DNA of 64,000 bases from Silanimonas sp. (GCF_027531545.1 NZ_JAPZSC010000001.1:534195-598194), one strand, 5' to 3'; shown: positions 47,289 through 57,506, counted from the first letter of the stretch. Made by a program: numbers and translations. The notes: a model not told the origin generated them from the sequence alone.

Positions 47289-48241
47289 GGGTTCCAGATC
47301 GGGTCGAATGCCTTGGCGCGCAGCGCGGCCAGGGCATCGGGCTTCGGCGCGGCCGGCGTCGCCTCGTCATCGGCGGCGGCCGGCGAATGGGCCATCCAGG
47401 CCTCCGGGTCGGGCAGCGGTGCATCGGCGCGGCGGCCCAGCGCCATGAAGTCGAACAGGGTCCGGTCGGAAAGCTGCGAGGGGCGCACGTCGCCGAGCGC
47501 GCGGCTGATCGTCTCGAGGCGGCCGGGCGATTCCTTCTCCCATTGATCGAGCATGCGCTTCACGACCTTGCGCTGCAGGTTCTCCTGCGAGCCGCACAGC
47601 GTGCAGGGGATGATCGGGAAGGCCTTCGCTTCGGCATAGGCCGCGATGTCGGCCTCCTTCACGTAGGCCAGCGGGCGGATCACCGTGTGCTTGCCGTCAT
47701 CGCTCTGCAGCTTCGGCGGCATGCCGCTCAGCTTCGCGTGGAAGAACAGGTTGAGGAAGAAGGTGGCCAGCAGGTCGTCGCGGTGGTGGCCCAGCGCGAT
47801 CTTGGTGAAGCCGTTCTGCTCGGCGTAGGTGTAGAGCGCACCGCGGCGCAGGCGCGAGCACAGCGAGCACATCGTCTTGCCCTCGGGCACGACGCGCTTC
47901 ACCACCGAGTAGGTGTCCTGCTCGAGGATGTGGAAGGGCTGCTCGATGCTTTCCAAGTACTCGGGAAGCACGTGCTCGGGGAAGCCCGGCTGCTTCTGGT
48001 CGAGGTTCACGGCGACCAGCTCGAAGCGTACCGGGGCCTTGGCCTGCAGTTGGCGCAGGACGTCGAGCATCGTGTAGCTGTCCTTGCCACCGGAGAGGCA
48101 GACCATGACGCGGTCGCCCTCTTCGATCATCCCGAAGTCGGCGATGGCCTGGCCGACCTGGTGGCGCAGGCGCTTCTGCAGTCTGTGGAGTTCATGCGCG
48201 TCGCCTGCGGCGGGGGCGGGGCGCGTCTCGGCGAGGGCCAT
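47285..48241 (-). CDS. ttcA: tRNA 2-thiocytidine(32) synthetase TtcA
   Basis: 318 residues from ATG 48239-48241. PP-loop ATPase motif SGGKDS at 50-55 and two CxxC pairs (Cys125/128 and Cys213/216), which hold the 4Fe-4S cluster of the TtcA family. It thiolates C32 in a subset of tRNAs using ATP and a sulfur donor. An in-frame ATG 11 codons earlier is possible but poorly conserved in character. First gene of the ttcA-DUF2238-rdgC run; divergent from the small DUF465 gene. Confidence 0.95.
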   Translation of the reverse strand: MALAETRPAPAAGDAHELHRLQKRLRHQVGQAIADFGMIEEGDRVMVCLSGGKDSYTMLDVLRQLQAKAPVRFELVAVNLDQKQPGFPEHVLPEYLESIEQPFHILEQDTYSVVKRVVPEGKTMCSLCSRLRRGALYTYAEQNGFTKIALGHHRDDLLATFFLNLFFHAKLSGMPPKLQSDDGKHTVIRPLAYVKEADIAAYAEAKAFPIIPCTLCGSQENLQRKVVKRMLDQWEKESPGRLETISRALGDVRPSQLSDRTLFDFMALGRRADAPLPDPEAWMAHSPAAADDEATPAAPKPDALAALRAKAFDPIWNP

Positions 48242-48338
48242 GGGGCAGCAGGGTGTCGCGACGTGGGGCGCCATTCTACCGCCTGAGGCGCCCCCCCCTG
48301 CCCGGAGCCCGACGGCCGGGTGTAGGCTCGGGGGCGGC

Positions 48339-48545
48339 ATGCACCCCTACGACCCCGGCCAACTCGCGCACCGCCTCGTGGAGCTCAAGAGCGAGCACCG
48401 CGACCTCGACGCCGCCATCGCCGCGCTGGCCGCCAGCCCGGACTGCGACGAGCTGCGGCTCAAGCGCATGAAGAAGCGGAAGCTGGCCGTGAAGGACCAG
48501 ATCGCCCGGATCGAGAACCAGCTGATCCCCGACCTCGACGCCTGA
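48339..48545 (+). CDS. DUF465 (YdcH-like) small coiled protein
   Basis: 68 residues. A helical hairpin: [17 protein letters not shown], then [27 protein letters not shown], the second helix being the DUF465 signature. Family members are small, cytosolic and of unknown role, often linked to cell envelope or stress genes by expression. It is convergent with plsB, 12 bases apart. Confidence 0.85.
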   Translation: MHPYDPGQLAHRLVELKSEHRDLDAAIAALAASPDCDELRLKRMKKRKLAVKDQIARIENQLIPDLDA

Positions 48546-48557
48546 GGCGCGCCGCCC

Positions 48558-51089
48558 TCAGCCCTTGAACGCGGGCCGCTCGCCGGTCGTGCGCCCACCG
48601 CCACCGCCGGTCTCGCCGGTGATGTGGGTGATGGTCTGGCGCAGTTCGCGGCCGAGGACGATCTTGGCGTCCTTGTCCCAGGCCATCAGCGCCTCGTCGA
48701 AGTCGAGCTTGCCGTTCGGGCAGAGCCAGACGAGGTTGAGCTCGCGCAGCTTGGCGATGAAGCCGCGGAACAGCGTCTTGTCGAAGAACTCCGGCGCGGC
48801 CGGCGCGTACAGCAGCGACAGGCGCTGCGCCGCCAGCTGGCAGAAGCTCTCCAGCTCGCTGGCGCTGATGCTGCGCGGGCCGCGGCGCACGAGGGTGGCG
48901 ATGGCGATGAAGTAGCGCTCGAAGGCCTGCTGCAGCGAGTGCGCGATCGCACGGAGCCGGAAGACCTCGTCGGTCTGGCCCGGGCCGCGGGTCAGGAAGC
49001 CGCCGTCGTCCTCGCTGGCCACCGAGAGCAGGCCCTCGGCCACGAACAGGTTGATCGTGGCATCGAGGCGCTCGGCGAACTCGGCGTCGTTCCAGGGCAG
49101 AAACAGCTCGGCCTTGATGAACGGGTAGATCGTCTTGCCCAGGCGCAGCACGCCGGCGCGGCTGATGCGCCGGTTGTTCTGGAAGCACAGCGCGATCCAC
49201 GCCGGTGCGGCGAACAGGTGCAGCACGTTGTTGCGGAAGTAGCTCTGCAGGACGGCGGTGTCGCCTTCCATCGAGAACACGTCGCCGAGCGGGTGCTTCA
49301 CGCGGCGGATCACGCCCATCGTCTCGCCGTAGGCCACGATCTGCTCGGGCGACATCGGCGTGACGGTGACGCGGTCGCTGTAGGGCAGCGCGGCGAGCAG
49401 CTTCTTCGACAGCGCGAGCTGCGCCAGCAGGTCGGCCTCATCCATCGCGTGCTTCGGCGTGGCCAGCAGGGCCACGGCGAGCAGGTTGATGGGGTTCACG
49501 TCGGCGGCGCGGTTGATGTTGACGTGGATACGTTGGGCGATGTCGTCGACAACGTCGCCGAACCACTCGGGCTTGGCATCGGGGCCCAGCGCCTCGCCGG
49601 ACCAGCCTTCGGCGCGCTCGGCGAGGACCTCGCTGAGATGGATGGGTTCGCCGAAGCTCACCGCCACCTGGCCGTAGCGGCGCCGCAACGTGCCCATCGC
49701 GGCGACGACGAGGGCGCCGATGCTTTCCTTCTGCTTCGGCCGGCCGGTGAGCTCGTCGAGGTAGCTGTCGCCCTCGATCAGCTTCTCGTAGCCGATGTAG
49801 ATCGGCTGGAACACCACCGGGCGACGCGGCGCACGCAGGAAGGCGCGCAGGGTCATCGCGATCATGCCGCCCTTGGGCTGCAGCAGGCGTCCGGTGCGCG
49901 AGCGGCCGCCCTCGATGAAGTACTCGATCGAGAAGCCTTCACCCACCAGCTGCGCCACGTACTCGCCGAGCACGGCGGCATACAGCGCATTGCCCTTGAT
50001 GCTGCGGCGGATGAAGAACGCGCCGCCGCGACGGAGGATCGGGCCGATCACCGGCATGTTGAGGTTGATGCCGGCCACGATGTGGGGCGGGACGATGCCG
50101 TTCTTGTAGAGCAGGTAGCTCAGCAAGAGGTAGTCCATGTGGCTGCGGTGGCTCGGCACGTAGATCACCTCGCGCCCGGGCGCCACGGCCTTGAGGCTGT
50201 CGAGGTGGTGCATCTGCACGCCGTCGTAGATGCGGTTCCAGAACGCGGTGAGGCCGAAGCTCAACGAGCGCACCACCGGGTGCGAGTAGTCGGCCGCGAT
50301 CTCCCACGCGTACTTGTAGGCCTTCTTCCAGGCCTCGGCCGGCGTGGAGTTTTCGCGGCGTGCGGTGTCGGCAATCGCCTTGCGCACTGGCTCGGCGTCG
50401 ACCACGCGGTCGACCAGCAGGCGGCGCGTGGAAAGATCCGGCCCGATGATGGCCTCGCGGACGCGGCGGAAGTGGCCGCGCAGCACGCGCGCGGTCTTGC
50501 GCACGGCGCGCTCGTGCGGAAGCTCCTCGGTGAGGATCTCGCGCACCGGGAAGCCGGGGGAGAAACGCACCACAGTGCCACGGCCGTTGAGCAGGATCGC
50601 CAACAGCCTCCGGAAGCGGCCCACGAGGGCCCAGTTCTCGGAGAACAGCACCGAGAACCAGCCGCTCTGCCGGTCCGGGGCGCGGCCCACGAGGATCGAC
50701 ACCGGCACCAGCTGCACGTCCTGCTTCGGGTTCAGGCGATGCGCCATCAGCAGGCGCGCGAGCGCGTCGGAGTGCGTCTTGTTGGCCGGACGGCCGATGC
50801 TGCCGTTGCGACGCCGAGACAGCGCCACGTAGGCGCGCCCACGGCCCAGCGGGTCACCCGGCAGCGGTGCCAAGGGCGACGGCAGGCCGGCTTCGCGGCA
50901 GGCGCGGTCGAGGATCAGCATGTTGCTGATGCCGTAGTGCTCGAGCACATAGCAGACCGGGCGGTCGAGCGTGATCGGCGGCACGTCGGGATCGCGGGTG
51001 ATCTCGATCCACGGGTTCAGCAACCACTCGAGCAGGCGGGCCCACCAGGGCGGACGCACGTAGCCGGTCACGGGCGAATCAGTAGCCAT
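48558..51089 (-). CDS. plsB: Glycerol-3-phosphate 1-O-acyltransferase PlsB
   Basis: 843 residues (E. coli 807). The acyltransferase HX4D site is HRSHMD at 314-319, followed by GGAFFIRRS and FIEGGRSRTG, the glycerol-phosphate binding blocks, and GYEKLIEG further on. It starts phospholipid synthesis at the inner membrane by acylating position 1 of glycerol 3-phosphate. Preceded by a lipoprotein gene 17 bases upstream on the same strand. Confidence 0.95.
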   Translation of the reverse strand: MATDSPVTGYVRPPWWARLLEWLLNPWIEITRDPDVPPITLDRPVCYVLEHYGISNMLILDRACREAGLPSPLAPLPGDPLGRGRAYVALSRRRNGSIGRPANKTHSDALARLLMAHRLNPKQDVQLVPVSILVGRAPDRQSGWFSVLFSENWALVGRFRRLLAILLNGRGTVVRFSPGFPVREILTEELPHERAVRKTARVLRGHFRRVREAIIGPDLSTRRLLVDRVVDAEPVRKAIADTARRENSTPAEAWKKAYKYAWEIAADYSHPVVRSLSFGLTAFWNRIYDGVQMHHLDSLKAVAPGREVIYVPSHRSHMDYLLLSYLLYKNGIVPPHIVAGINLNMPVIGPILRRGGAFFIRRSIKGNALYAAVLGEYVAQLVGEGFSIEYFIEGGRSRTGRLLQPKGGMIAMTLRAFLRAPRRPVVFQPIYIGYEKLIEGDSYLDELTGRPKQKESIGALVVAAMGTLRRRYGQVAVSFGEPIHLSEVLAERAEGWSGEALGPDAKPEWFGDVVDDIAQRIHVNINRAADVNPINLLAVALLATPKHAMDEADLLAQLALSKKLLAALPYSDRVTVTPMSPEQIVAYGETMGVIRRVKHPLGDVFSMEGDTAVLQSYFRNNVLHLFAAPAWIALCFQNNRRISRAGVLRLGKTIYPFIKAELFLPWNDAEFAERLDATINLFVAEGLLSVASEDDGGFLTRGPGQTDEVFRLRAIAHSLQQAFERYFIAIATLVRRGPRSISASELESFCQLAAQRLSLLYAPAAPEFFDKTLFRGFIAKLRELNLVWLCPNGKLDFDEALMAWDKDAKIVLGRELRQTITHITGETGGGGGRTTGERPAFKG

Positions 51090-51106
51090 CGGGCGGCGCT
51101 CGCGCG

Positions 51107-52060
51107 TCAGTTCGCCGGCGCGGCGGCGGGCGCAGCCGCTGAATCGGCCATCCCAGTGGCCGGCGCGGCGTCCAGTTCAGCCACCGAGCGTTCCAGCGCC
51201 TCAATGGCGTCCTCGCGGTACCAGCCGCCGTCGATCTGGCGCATCGGCTGCTCGAAGCGGACCTCCTGGCCGAGCAGCGGGTAGCGCACGCGCACCAAGG
51301 CGCTCGGGCCGTCGATGGCGATCACTTCGGCCTGCACCTGCGACAAGGCCGCATCGGCATCGATGCCGTAGGCGGACACCACTTCCTTGAACGCACGGAA
51401 GGCGACGCCGGCCTTCTCGAGCATCGGGTCGTACTCCAGCGCCTCGATGGCCGCGACGTCCGGCAGGTCCAGCTCGCGGGCGGTGCGCACCGCGACGCCC
51501 AAGGCCTGCTTTGCGCGCTCGCGATCGGTGAACTGGGCCTGGTCGCCGGCCCATTCGGCCAGCGCCGTGACGACGCCGGTGGCATGGCCCTTCTCGGCCT
51601 CGCTCATCGTCTCGCTGGCGCTGATCGCGGTGGTGGCGAAGCCCGACAGCATGGTGACGCCGAGCGTCCACTTCGGGCCGAGCTCCTGTTCGAGCGCGAC
51701 GAGTTTCGGCTCGGCCTTGGCCCACAGCGCGGCCTCGGCATCGGGCGCGGTGAGTTGGGCCATCAGCTCGGCATAGCGCTGCGCCTGCTCGGCATCGACC
51801 GGATTCTTCGCCGCCACCTGCTGGCGCCACAGCGCCTTCTGCTGGGCGTGCATCGCCGGCGGTAGGCTGAGTTCGGCATAGCGCTTCAGGTCGCCCTCGC
51901 GCAGGGCTTCGGCCAGCGCTTCCACGGCGGCGACGGGCTCATCGGGCGCGCCCGGCACGGGCTCGGCGTCACGCTGGCAGGCCGCTAGCGCCAACAGGGC
52001 GAGCAGCAGGCCGACGCGGCCGACGCGGGTCGACAGGGGACGGGTCCAAGGCGTCAGCAA
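51107..52060 (-). CDS. Predicted lipoprotein, unknown family
   Basis: 317 residues with an N-terminal lipoprotein signal (GLLLALLALAACQRD; Cys28). The mature part is helical and Ala/Glu-rich, with EALAEALREGDLKRYAELSLP near 47-67 and a C-terminal beta-strand segment that ends in an Ala/Pro tail. The first part resembles the helical domains of periplasmic 'DUF' stress proteins but I cannot name it. The start is uncertain: TTG at 52058-52060 is the only start before the signal. Probably co-transcribed with plsB (17-base gap). Confidence 0.7.
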   Translation of the reverse strand: MLTPWTRPLSTRVGRVGLLLALLALAACQRDAEPVPGAPDEPVAAVEALAEALREGDLKRYAELSLPPAMHAQQKALWRQQVAAKNPVDAEQAQRYAELMAQLTAPDAEAALWAKAEPKLVALEQELGPKWTLGVTMLSGFATTAISASETMSEAEKGHATGVVTALAEWAGDQAQFTDRERAKQALGVAVRTARELDLPDVAAIEALEYDPMLEKAGVAFRAFKEVVSAYGIDADAALSQVQAEVIAIDGPSALVRVRYPLLGQEVRFEQPMRQIDGGWYREDAIEALERSVAELDAAPATGMADSAAAPAAAPAN

Positions 52061-52143
52061 GGGAAAAATCCAGCGCAGCTCGAAGGACGGCGGAGGGTAG
52101 CAGATCGCCCCTTAAGCCTTGGTTCGGCGCCCGGGCCGGCGCC

Positions 52144-53037
52144 TCAGTCCCGCAGCGCCGCCCGCTTCGCCGCGCGCTGGGCGTCGCGCGACAGGCTGCG
52201 GTCGTTGCCGTACAGGGACGACTCCCAGCTGCCGTAGCTCGGGTTGGCCAACATGAACCAACGCTGCCCCACCCAGGCGTCGAAGCCCTGCAGCTGCGTG
52301 GCGCGGGCCTCGAGGCCGTTGTCGGCGACGGAGACGAAATCACCGAGCTGGTCGCCGAACTGCATCAGCACGCGGTAGCGCCGAGCCACGAACTGGCGGC
52401 GGCAGCCCTTGTCGCTGCCCTTGGGCACGCAGCCCGGCGTCTCGACGCCGAGGCCGAGGAACTGCGATTCCGCCGCCGGCGGGAAGCCCACGGCTTCGAG
52501 GTTCCGGCGCGTGACGGCCGACTTCGCGTGCTCGCGGTTGGTCAGGTAGATCATGGTGATGCCGCGCTTGGCCGCCGCCTGCGCGAACTCCGGCGCACCG
52601 GCGACGGCGGTGGCGCGGGCCTCGTCGACCCAGGCGTTCCAGGTGGCGTCGTCGAAGCTGCCGTCCTCGCGGATCAGGCGCACCTGGTAGGGGCTGTTGT
52701 CGAGGACGGTCTCGTCCACGTCGACGATGATCGCCGGCGGCAGGCCGGCGACCGGCGCCACGCGGTCGTTCGGCGTCAGGGCGTCCCACGAGGCATCGGC
52801 GAGGGCGGCGTCGAGCAGTCGCTCGGCGCTGCGCCAGGCCTGCCGGTGCGCCATGCGCGCCTCGACCGAGGACTGCACCCACGCCGTGGCATTCAGGTTG
52901 TCGTGCGCGGGCACCGCCGGCTCGGACGCCGCCGGCTTGGGCATCGGCGTGGCCGCGGGGGCCTCGGCGACGGTCTGGCACCCGGCGAGGGCCGCGGACA
53001 GGGCGAGGACGAGGGCGGCGGAGCGAAGACGGGTCAT
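52144..53037 (-). CDS. e(P4)-type lipoprotein acid phosphatase / 5'-nucleotidase
   Basis: 297 residues. Lipobox LAGC (Cys20), a Pro/Ala spacer, then a class B-like HAD phosphatase domain: nucleophile Asp106 and Asp108 in IIVDVDETVLDNS, the threonine motif in ITMIYLTNRE, and the conserved DNxLEA-like SVADNGLEARA near the C-terminus. Homologues in Haemophilus (e(P4)) release phosphate and nucleosides from NMN and nucleotides at the cell surface. The next gene upstream is tdk, which would phosphorylate salvaged thymidine; the link is inference. Confidence 0.9.
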   Translation of the reverse strand: MTRLRSAALVLALSAALAGCQTVAEAPAATPMPKPAASEPAVPAHDNLNATAWVQSSVEARMAHRQAWRSAERLLDAALADASWDALTPNDRVAPVAGLPPAIIVDVDETVLDNSPYQVRLIREDGSFDDATWNAWVDEARATAVAGAPEFAQAAAKRGITMIYLTNREHAKSAVTRRNLEAVGFPPAAESQFLGLGVETPGCVPKGSDKGCRRQFVARRYRVLMQFGDQLGDFVSVADNGLEARATQLQGFDAWVGQRWFMLANPSYGSWESSLYGNDRSLSRDAQRAAKRAALRD

Positions 53038-53124
53038 GGCGGGGCGCTTGCGGGGTCGGATCGAAAGGAGGGCGGGAGTCTAGCGGCGGTGTCGTGGCGG
53101 CTTCGTGGCGGGCCTGCCGGCGGT

Positions 53125-53748
53125 TCAGCCGAGCGGCAACGGCGCCTGCATCGGGTCGATGTGGCCTTCGCCGGCCATGATCTTCTTGAACTCGCCGCGC
53201 GACACCGAGACGTAGCGGTCGTTGCCGCCGATCTCCACCTGCGGGCCGTCGGTCACGGCGTGGCCATGCTCGTCGACGCGGACCACCATCGTCGCCTTGC
53301 GGCCGGTGTGGCAGATGGTCTTGATCTCGACGAGGTTGTCGGCCCAGGCCAGCAGGTACTGGCTGCCCTCGAAGAGCTCGCCGCGGAAGTCGGTGCGCAG
53401 GCCGTAGGCCAGCACCGGCACGCTCAGCGCATCGACGATCTCGGTGAGCTGCCACACCTGCGCCTTCGACAGGAACTGCGCCTCGTCGACCAGCACGCAG
53501 CCCAGTGGGCCGCGCGCGGCCACATCCTCGCGGGCGAGGCGCTCGAGGTCGTCGTCGCGGGTGAACACGGTGCCGCGGGCCTGAAGGCCGATGCGCGAGG
53601 CCACCACGCCTTCGCCGGCACGGGTGTCGAGGCGCGGCGTGAGGATCAGCGTGCGCATCCCGCGCTCGTGGTAGTTGTGCGCGCTTTGCAGCAGCGTCGT
53701 GGTCTTCCCGGCGTTCATCGCCGAGTAGTAGAAGTAGAGCTTGGCCAT
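53125..53748 (-). CDS. tdk: Thymidine kinase
   Basis: 207 residues, type II Tdk. Walker A is [12 protein letters not shown] (~9-20), Walker B-like DEAQF near 93, and the thymidine-binding lasso [11 protein letters not shown]. The enzyme phosphorylates salvaged thymidine. Odd point: the cysteines that bind structural zinc in the E. coli enzyme are largely missing: [10 protein letters not shown] has one cysteine instead of CxC, and YVSVSR has Ser where E. coli has Cys. It lies 41 bases downstream of the Sel1-like gene, and 87 bases upstream of the phosphatase gene. Confidence 0.92.
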   Translation of the reverse strand: MAKLYFYYSAMNAGKTTTLLQSAHNYHERGMRTLILTPRLDTRAGEGVVASRIGLQARGTVFTRDDDLERLAREDVAARGPLGCVLVDEAQFLSKAQVWQLTEIVDALSVPVLAYGLRTDFRGELFEGSQYLLAWADNLVEIKTICHTGRKATMVVRVDEHGHAVTDGPQVEIGGNDRYVSVSRGEFKKIMAGEGHIDPMQAPLPLG

Positions 53749-53789
53749 GCGCCCATTCTAGCGGGCGCATGGCCTGCGGCCGCCGTGGA

Positions 53790-54548
53790 TCAGCGCGGCG
53801 AACCGTCCGTGTCGTCTTCGCGCGGCGGGGGATTGGCCGTGGTGGAGACGGGCCCAACGTCAACCATCGCCGGACGCGCCTCCTTCCAGACGCGCTCCTG
53901 CCACGCCCAGTAGGTGTCCGCTTCCCAATAGCGGTCGTCGTAGTAGTCCTTGGCCGAGACCGTCTCCGTACCGCCCGGACCGGGGATCTGGATGCTCACC
54001 GACCCGGACACGGCACCGGTGCGGCTGCCAACGACGCTCTTGCGCTCACGCGACATGACCTGTTCTTTGCGCGGCTTCGCCACCGCGTCGCCGTACTCGG
54101 CGTAGAGTCGCCGGCCCTCTTCGAGCGCGCGCTCGCGCTCGTCGGCGCTGAGTTCGTTCCAGTACATCTCGCGCTTGATGACGAAGGGGCGCCACATGCG
54201 CTCGGCGGCCAGGTCCATCCACGCGTAAGCCATCGCGCGATCCTGCGCCACGCCCTGCCCGTTCCAGTACATCTCGCCCAACATGCCCTGTGAAGGCTTG
54301 TCGGCGAAGCGAGCAGCACGCGTGAAGCGCACGAAGGCCTCTTCATACTCGCCGTCACGGAAGCGCTCGACGCCGCGGCTGCGGTACATCAAGTCCGGAT
54401 GGGCATTCATGAAGCCCGCCGCCATGACCTCCGCGCTAGGCTCGTCGACCGGCCCCTGGCCGCCGGACTGGGCGACCGCGGGAAGGGAGAGGGAGAGGGA
54501 GAGCGCCAGCAGGCTGGCGGCAAGGGGACGCGTGAGGTTCAGTGGCAT
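53790..54548 (-). CDS. Sel1-repeat-like exported protein
   Basis: 252 residues with signal peptide (AVAQ, about residue 27). A helical region (~55-110) resembles Sel1-type TPR repeats: GVERFRDGEYEEAFVRFTRAARFADKPSQGMLGEMYWNGQGV has the repeat spacing. The C-terminal third is low in hydrophobicity with a charged tail. Function unknown; Sel1 proteins mostly mediate protein contacts in the envelope. It is divergent from rep, 145 bases apart. Confidence 0.78.
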   Translation of the reverse strand: MPLNLTRPLAASLLALSLSLSLPAVAQSGGQGPVDEPSAEVMAAGFMNAHPDLMYRSRGVERFRDGEYEEAFVRFTRAARFADKPSQGMLGEMYWNGQGVAQDRAMAYAWMDLAAERMWRPFVIKREMYWNELSADERERALEEGRRLYAEYGDAVAKPRKEQVMSRERKSVVGSRTGAVSGSVSIQIPGPGGTETVSAKDYYDDRYWEADTYWAWQERVWKEARPAMVDVGPVSTTANPPPREDDTDGSPR

Positions 54549-54693
54549 TGGGGGCCTTCCTTCGGCAAGTCAACCAGGGGGTTGAGCGTAGTGTGCCGAA
54601 ACCAGGCGCCCCCGGCGCCCCCCGGAAGTCACGCCGTGACCATGGTCATGCCGCCTGCGACAATGCGGCCCATCGTTCCGTCGCAAGATCCCC

Positions 54694-56673
54694 ATGTCCC
54701 TCAACGCCCCGCAGCGCGAAGCCGTGCTGTACACGCAGGGCCCGCTGCTCGTGCTCGCCGGCGCCGGCTCCGGCAAGACCCGCGTGATCACCGAGAAGAT
54801 CGCCCACCTCATCGCGAGCGGCCAGCGCGAGGCGCGGCACATCGCGGCCATCACCTTCACCAACAAGTCGGCGAAGGAGATGAAGGAGCGCGTGGCGAAG
54901 CGGGTGCGCGGCGACGCGGCGGAAGGCCTGACGATCAGCACCTTCCACGCGCTGGGCCTGCGCTTCCTGCAGCAGGAGGCCGGCCGCGCCGGGCTGAAGC
55001 GCGGCTTCTCGGTGTTCGATGCCGACGACCAGATGGGCATCGTCAAGGACCTGATGCCGCCGGGCACCAAGAACGACGTGCTTGAACGCCTGCGCGGACT
55101 CGTCTCGCGCGCCAAGAACGAGGCGATGACGCCCGAGCAGGCCATGGAGATCGCCAAGTCCGCCGTCGAGCGCGAGGCGGCGAACCTGTACGCCAAGTAC
55201 CAGCAGCGCCTCGCCGCCTTCAACGCGGTGGATTTCGACGATCTGATCCGCCTGCCGGTGCAGATGCTGGAGGCCGACCCCGACTTCGCCGCCGGCTGGC
55301 GCGAGCGCCTGCGCTACTTGCTGGTCGACGAATGCCAGGACACCAACGGCGCGCAGTACCGGCTCCTGAAGCAACTCGCCGGCCCGAAGGGCAGCTTCAC
55401 CTGCGTGGGCGACGACGACCAGAGCATTTACGCCTGGCGCGGCGCGCAGCCGGAGAACCTGAACCTTCTCGGCAGCGACTACCCGGCGCTGAAGATCATC
55501 AAGCTCGAGCAGAACTACCGCTGCGGCGCGCGCATCCTGCGGCTGGCGAACACGCTGATCGCGAACAACCCGCACGAGCACCTGAAGACGCTGTGGAGCG
55601 ACCAGCGCGAGGGCGACAAGATCAAGGTCTGGCGCTGCGAGAACAACGAGCACGAGGCCGATCGCGTCGCCGCGGAGATCGATTACCTGAGCAAGGCGAA
55701 GGAAATCCCGTTCGGCGAGTTCGCCGTGCTGTTCCGCGGCAACCACCAGAGCCGGGCGCTGGAGAAATCGCTGCAGCTGCTGCGCATCCCTTATCACCTC
55801 ACCGGCGGCACGGCCTTCCTCGAGCGCGCCGAAGTGAAGGACGCGCTGGCCTGGCTGCGCCTCGTGGCCAATGCCGACGACGATGCGGCCTTCCTACGTT
55901 CCGTCTCGTCACCCGCGCGCGGCATCGGCGGCACCTCGCTGGCCAAGCTCGCGGAGCTGGCCCAAGCGCACCACCTCTCGCTGGACGGCGCCGCACGGCA
56001 GATGTCGATCCTGAAGCAGCTGCAGCCGCGCATCGCCGCCGCGCTGGGCGAATTCACCGGGATCGTCGATCGCCTTCGCGACGATTCGGAGCGCATGCCG
56101 GCGAAGGACATCGTGCTGGCCTTGGCCGAGCGCAGCGGCATGCTCGAGGCCTTCCGCACGATGAGCAAGGACAAGGCCGGCTACGAGCGGCGCAAAGCGA
56201 ACCTCGACGAGTTGGCCGACTGGTTCGATGGCCCGAAGAGCAGCGTTGGCGACCTCGCGGCGCAGATGATGCTGCTCAGCCACGCCGACCGCGGCGAGCC
56301 GGGCAACGCCGTGCGGCTGATGAGCCTGCACGGCAGCAAAGGCCTGGAGTTCCGCGCGGTGTTCCTGGTCGGCCTCGAGGACGGCACGCTGCCGCACGAG
56401 GCCAGCATGGAGGAAGGCCGCATCGACGAGGAGCGCCGCCTGCTCTACGTCGGCATCACCCGCGCCAAGGAGCACCTCGTGCTCTCGCACTCGCGGGAAA
56501 CCAAGCGTTGGGGCGACACCATCAAGCTGGCCCCCAGCCGCTTCCTCGACGAGTTGCCGCAGTCGGACCTCCAGCGTGACGGCGCCGATCCGGAGGCCGA
56601 GGCCGAATCCAAGAAGCAGCGCGGCCGCGCCCACCTCGCGGCCATGGCGGCGCTGTTCGACGCGCCGAAATAG
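54694..56673 (+). CDS. rep: ATP-dependent DNA helicase Rep
   Basis: 659 residues (E. coli 673), UvrD/Rep superfamily 1A. Motif I AGAGSGKT at 22-29, Ia ITFTNKSAKEM, II VDECQDTN, III GDDDQSIYAWRGA, V LMSLHGSKGLEF and VI VGITRAKE. Distinguished from UvrD by NKSAKEMKERV and the C-terminal AHLAAMAALFD tail. It clears proteins ahead of the replication fork and assists restart. The start follows the divergent Sel1 gene; convergent with mutM over a 20-base gap. Confidence 0.95.
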   Translation: MSLNAPQREAVLYTQGPLLVLAGAGSGKTRVITEKIAHLIASGQREARHIAAITFTNKSAKEMKERVAKRVRGDAAEGLTISTFHALGLRFLQQEAGRAGLKRGFSVFDADDQMGIVKDLMPPGTKNDVLERLRGLVSRAKNEAMTPEQAMEIAKSAVEREAANLYAKYQQRLAAFNAVDFDDLIRLPVQMLEADPDFAAGWRERLRYLLVDECQDTNGAQYRLLKQLAGPKGSFTCVGDDDQSIYAWRGAQPENLNLLGSDYPALKIIKLEQNYRCGARILRLANTLIANNPHEHLKTLWSDQREGDKIKVWRCENNEHEADRVAAEIDYLSKAKEIPFGEFAVLFRGNHQSRALEKSLQLLRIPYHLTGGTAFLERAEVKDALAWLRLVANADDDAAFLRSVSSPARGIGGTSLAKLAELAQAHHLSLDGAARQMSILKQLQPRIAAALGEFTGIVDRLRDDSERMPAKDIVLALAERSGMLEAFRTMSKDKAGYERRKANLDELADWFDGPKSSVGDLAAQMMLLSHADRGEPGNAVRLMSLHGSKGLEFRAVFLVGLEDGTLPHEASMEEGRIDEERRLLYVGITRAKEHLVLSHSRETKRWGDTIKLAPSRFLDELPQSDLQRDGADPEAEAESKKQRGRAHLAAMAALFDAPK

Positions 56674-56693
56674 CTGCCGGCGCGATCAGCCCG

Positions 56694-57506
56694 TCAACGC
56701 TGGCAGCGCGGGCACCACACGGTGGCGCGCTGCCCGAGGCGCAGGCCCTTCAGCGCCGTGCCGCAGACCTTGCAGGCCTCGCCCTCGCGGCCGTAGACGA
56801 AGAGTTCCTGCTCGAAGTAACCCGGCAGGCCGTCGGGATTGAGGAAGTCGCGCAGCGTGGTGCCGCCGCGCTCGATGGCATGGCCGAGGATGCGCTTCAC
56901 GGCCGCGGCGAGGCGGTCGTAGCGCTCGCGGGTGACGCGGCCCGCCGGCGTGGTCGGGCGGATGCCGGCTTCGAACAAGGCTTCCGCGGCGTAGATGTTG
57001 CCGACGCCGACCACGACGGCCTGGTCCATCACGAAGGTCTTGACCGAGGCCTTCTTGCCACGCGACGCGGTGAACAGCGTCTCGCCACTGAACGCGTCGG
57101 ACAGCGGTTCGGGGCCGAGGCCGGCGAGCAGTTCATGCAGTTCGCCGGGCGGTTGCCAGAGCAGGCAGCCGAAGCGGCGCGGGTCGGTGAAGCGGAGCAC
57201 CCGGCCATCGTCGAGGCCGACGTCGACGTGGTCGTGCGGCCCGAGCGGCGCCGACGCCGGCAGGACCCGCATCACGCCGCTCATGCCGAGGTGCCAGAGC
57301 GCGCTACCCGCCGCCGTGTGCGTGAGCAGGTACTTCGCGCGTCGCTCGACGGCCTCGATGCGCTGGCCGGGAAGGCATTCGCGCACGTCTGCGGGGATCG
57401 GCCAGCGGAGGTCGGGCCGGCGCAAGGTGACGCCGGTGACGCGACGACCTTCCAGATGCGGCGCAAGGCCGCGCCGCGTGGTCTCGACTTCGGGCAGTTC
57501 AGGCAT
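56694..57506 (-). CDS. mutM: Formamidopyrimidine-DNA glycosylase MutM
   Basis: 270 residues (E. coli 269). N-terminus MPELPEVET gives the catalytic Pro2 and Glu3; the H2TH region lies at mid-length, and the C-terminal zinc finger has [16 protein letters not shown] and CPRCQR. It excises 8-oxoguanine and formamidopyrimidines. Lone gene, convergent with rep and divergent from the 57,614 cyclase-like gene (107-base gap). Confidence 0.96.
   Translation of the reverse strand: MPELPEVETTRRGLAPHLEGRRVTGVTLRRPDLRWPIPADVRECLPGQRIEAVERRAKYLLTHTAAGSALWHLGMSGVMRVLPASAPLGPHDHVDVGLDDGRVLRFTDPRRFGCLLWQPPGELHELLAGLGPEPLSDAFSGETLFTASRGKKASVKTFVMDQAVVVGVGNIYAAEALFEAGIRPTTPAGRVTRERYDRLAAAVKRILGHAIERGGTTLRDFLNPDGLPGYFEQELFVYGREGEACKVCGTALKGLRLGQRATVWCPRCQR

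Noticed and set aside
48624..51284. 886-codon plus-strand frame opposite plsB
   Set aside because: Repetitive Arg/His/Gly/Val composition typical of antisense in GC-rich genes; plsB motifs are all on the minus strand.
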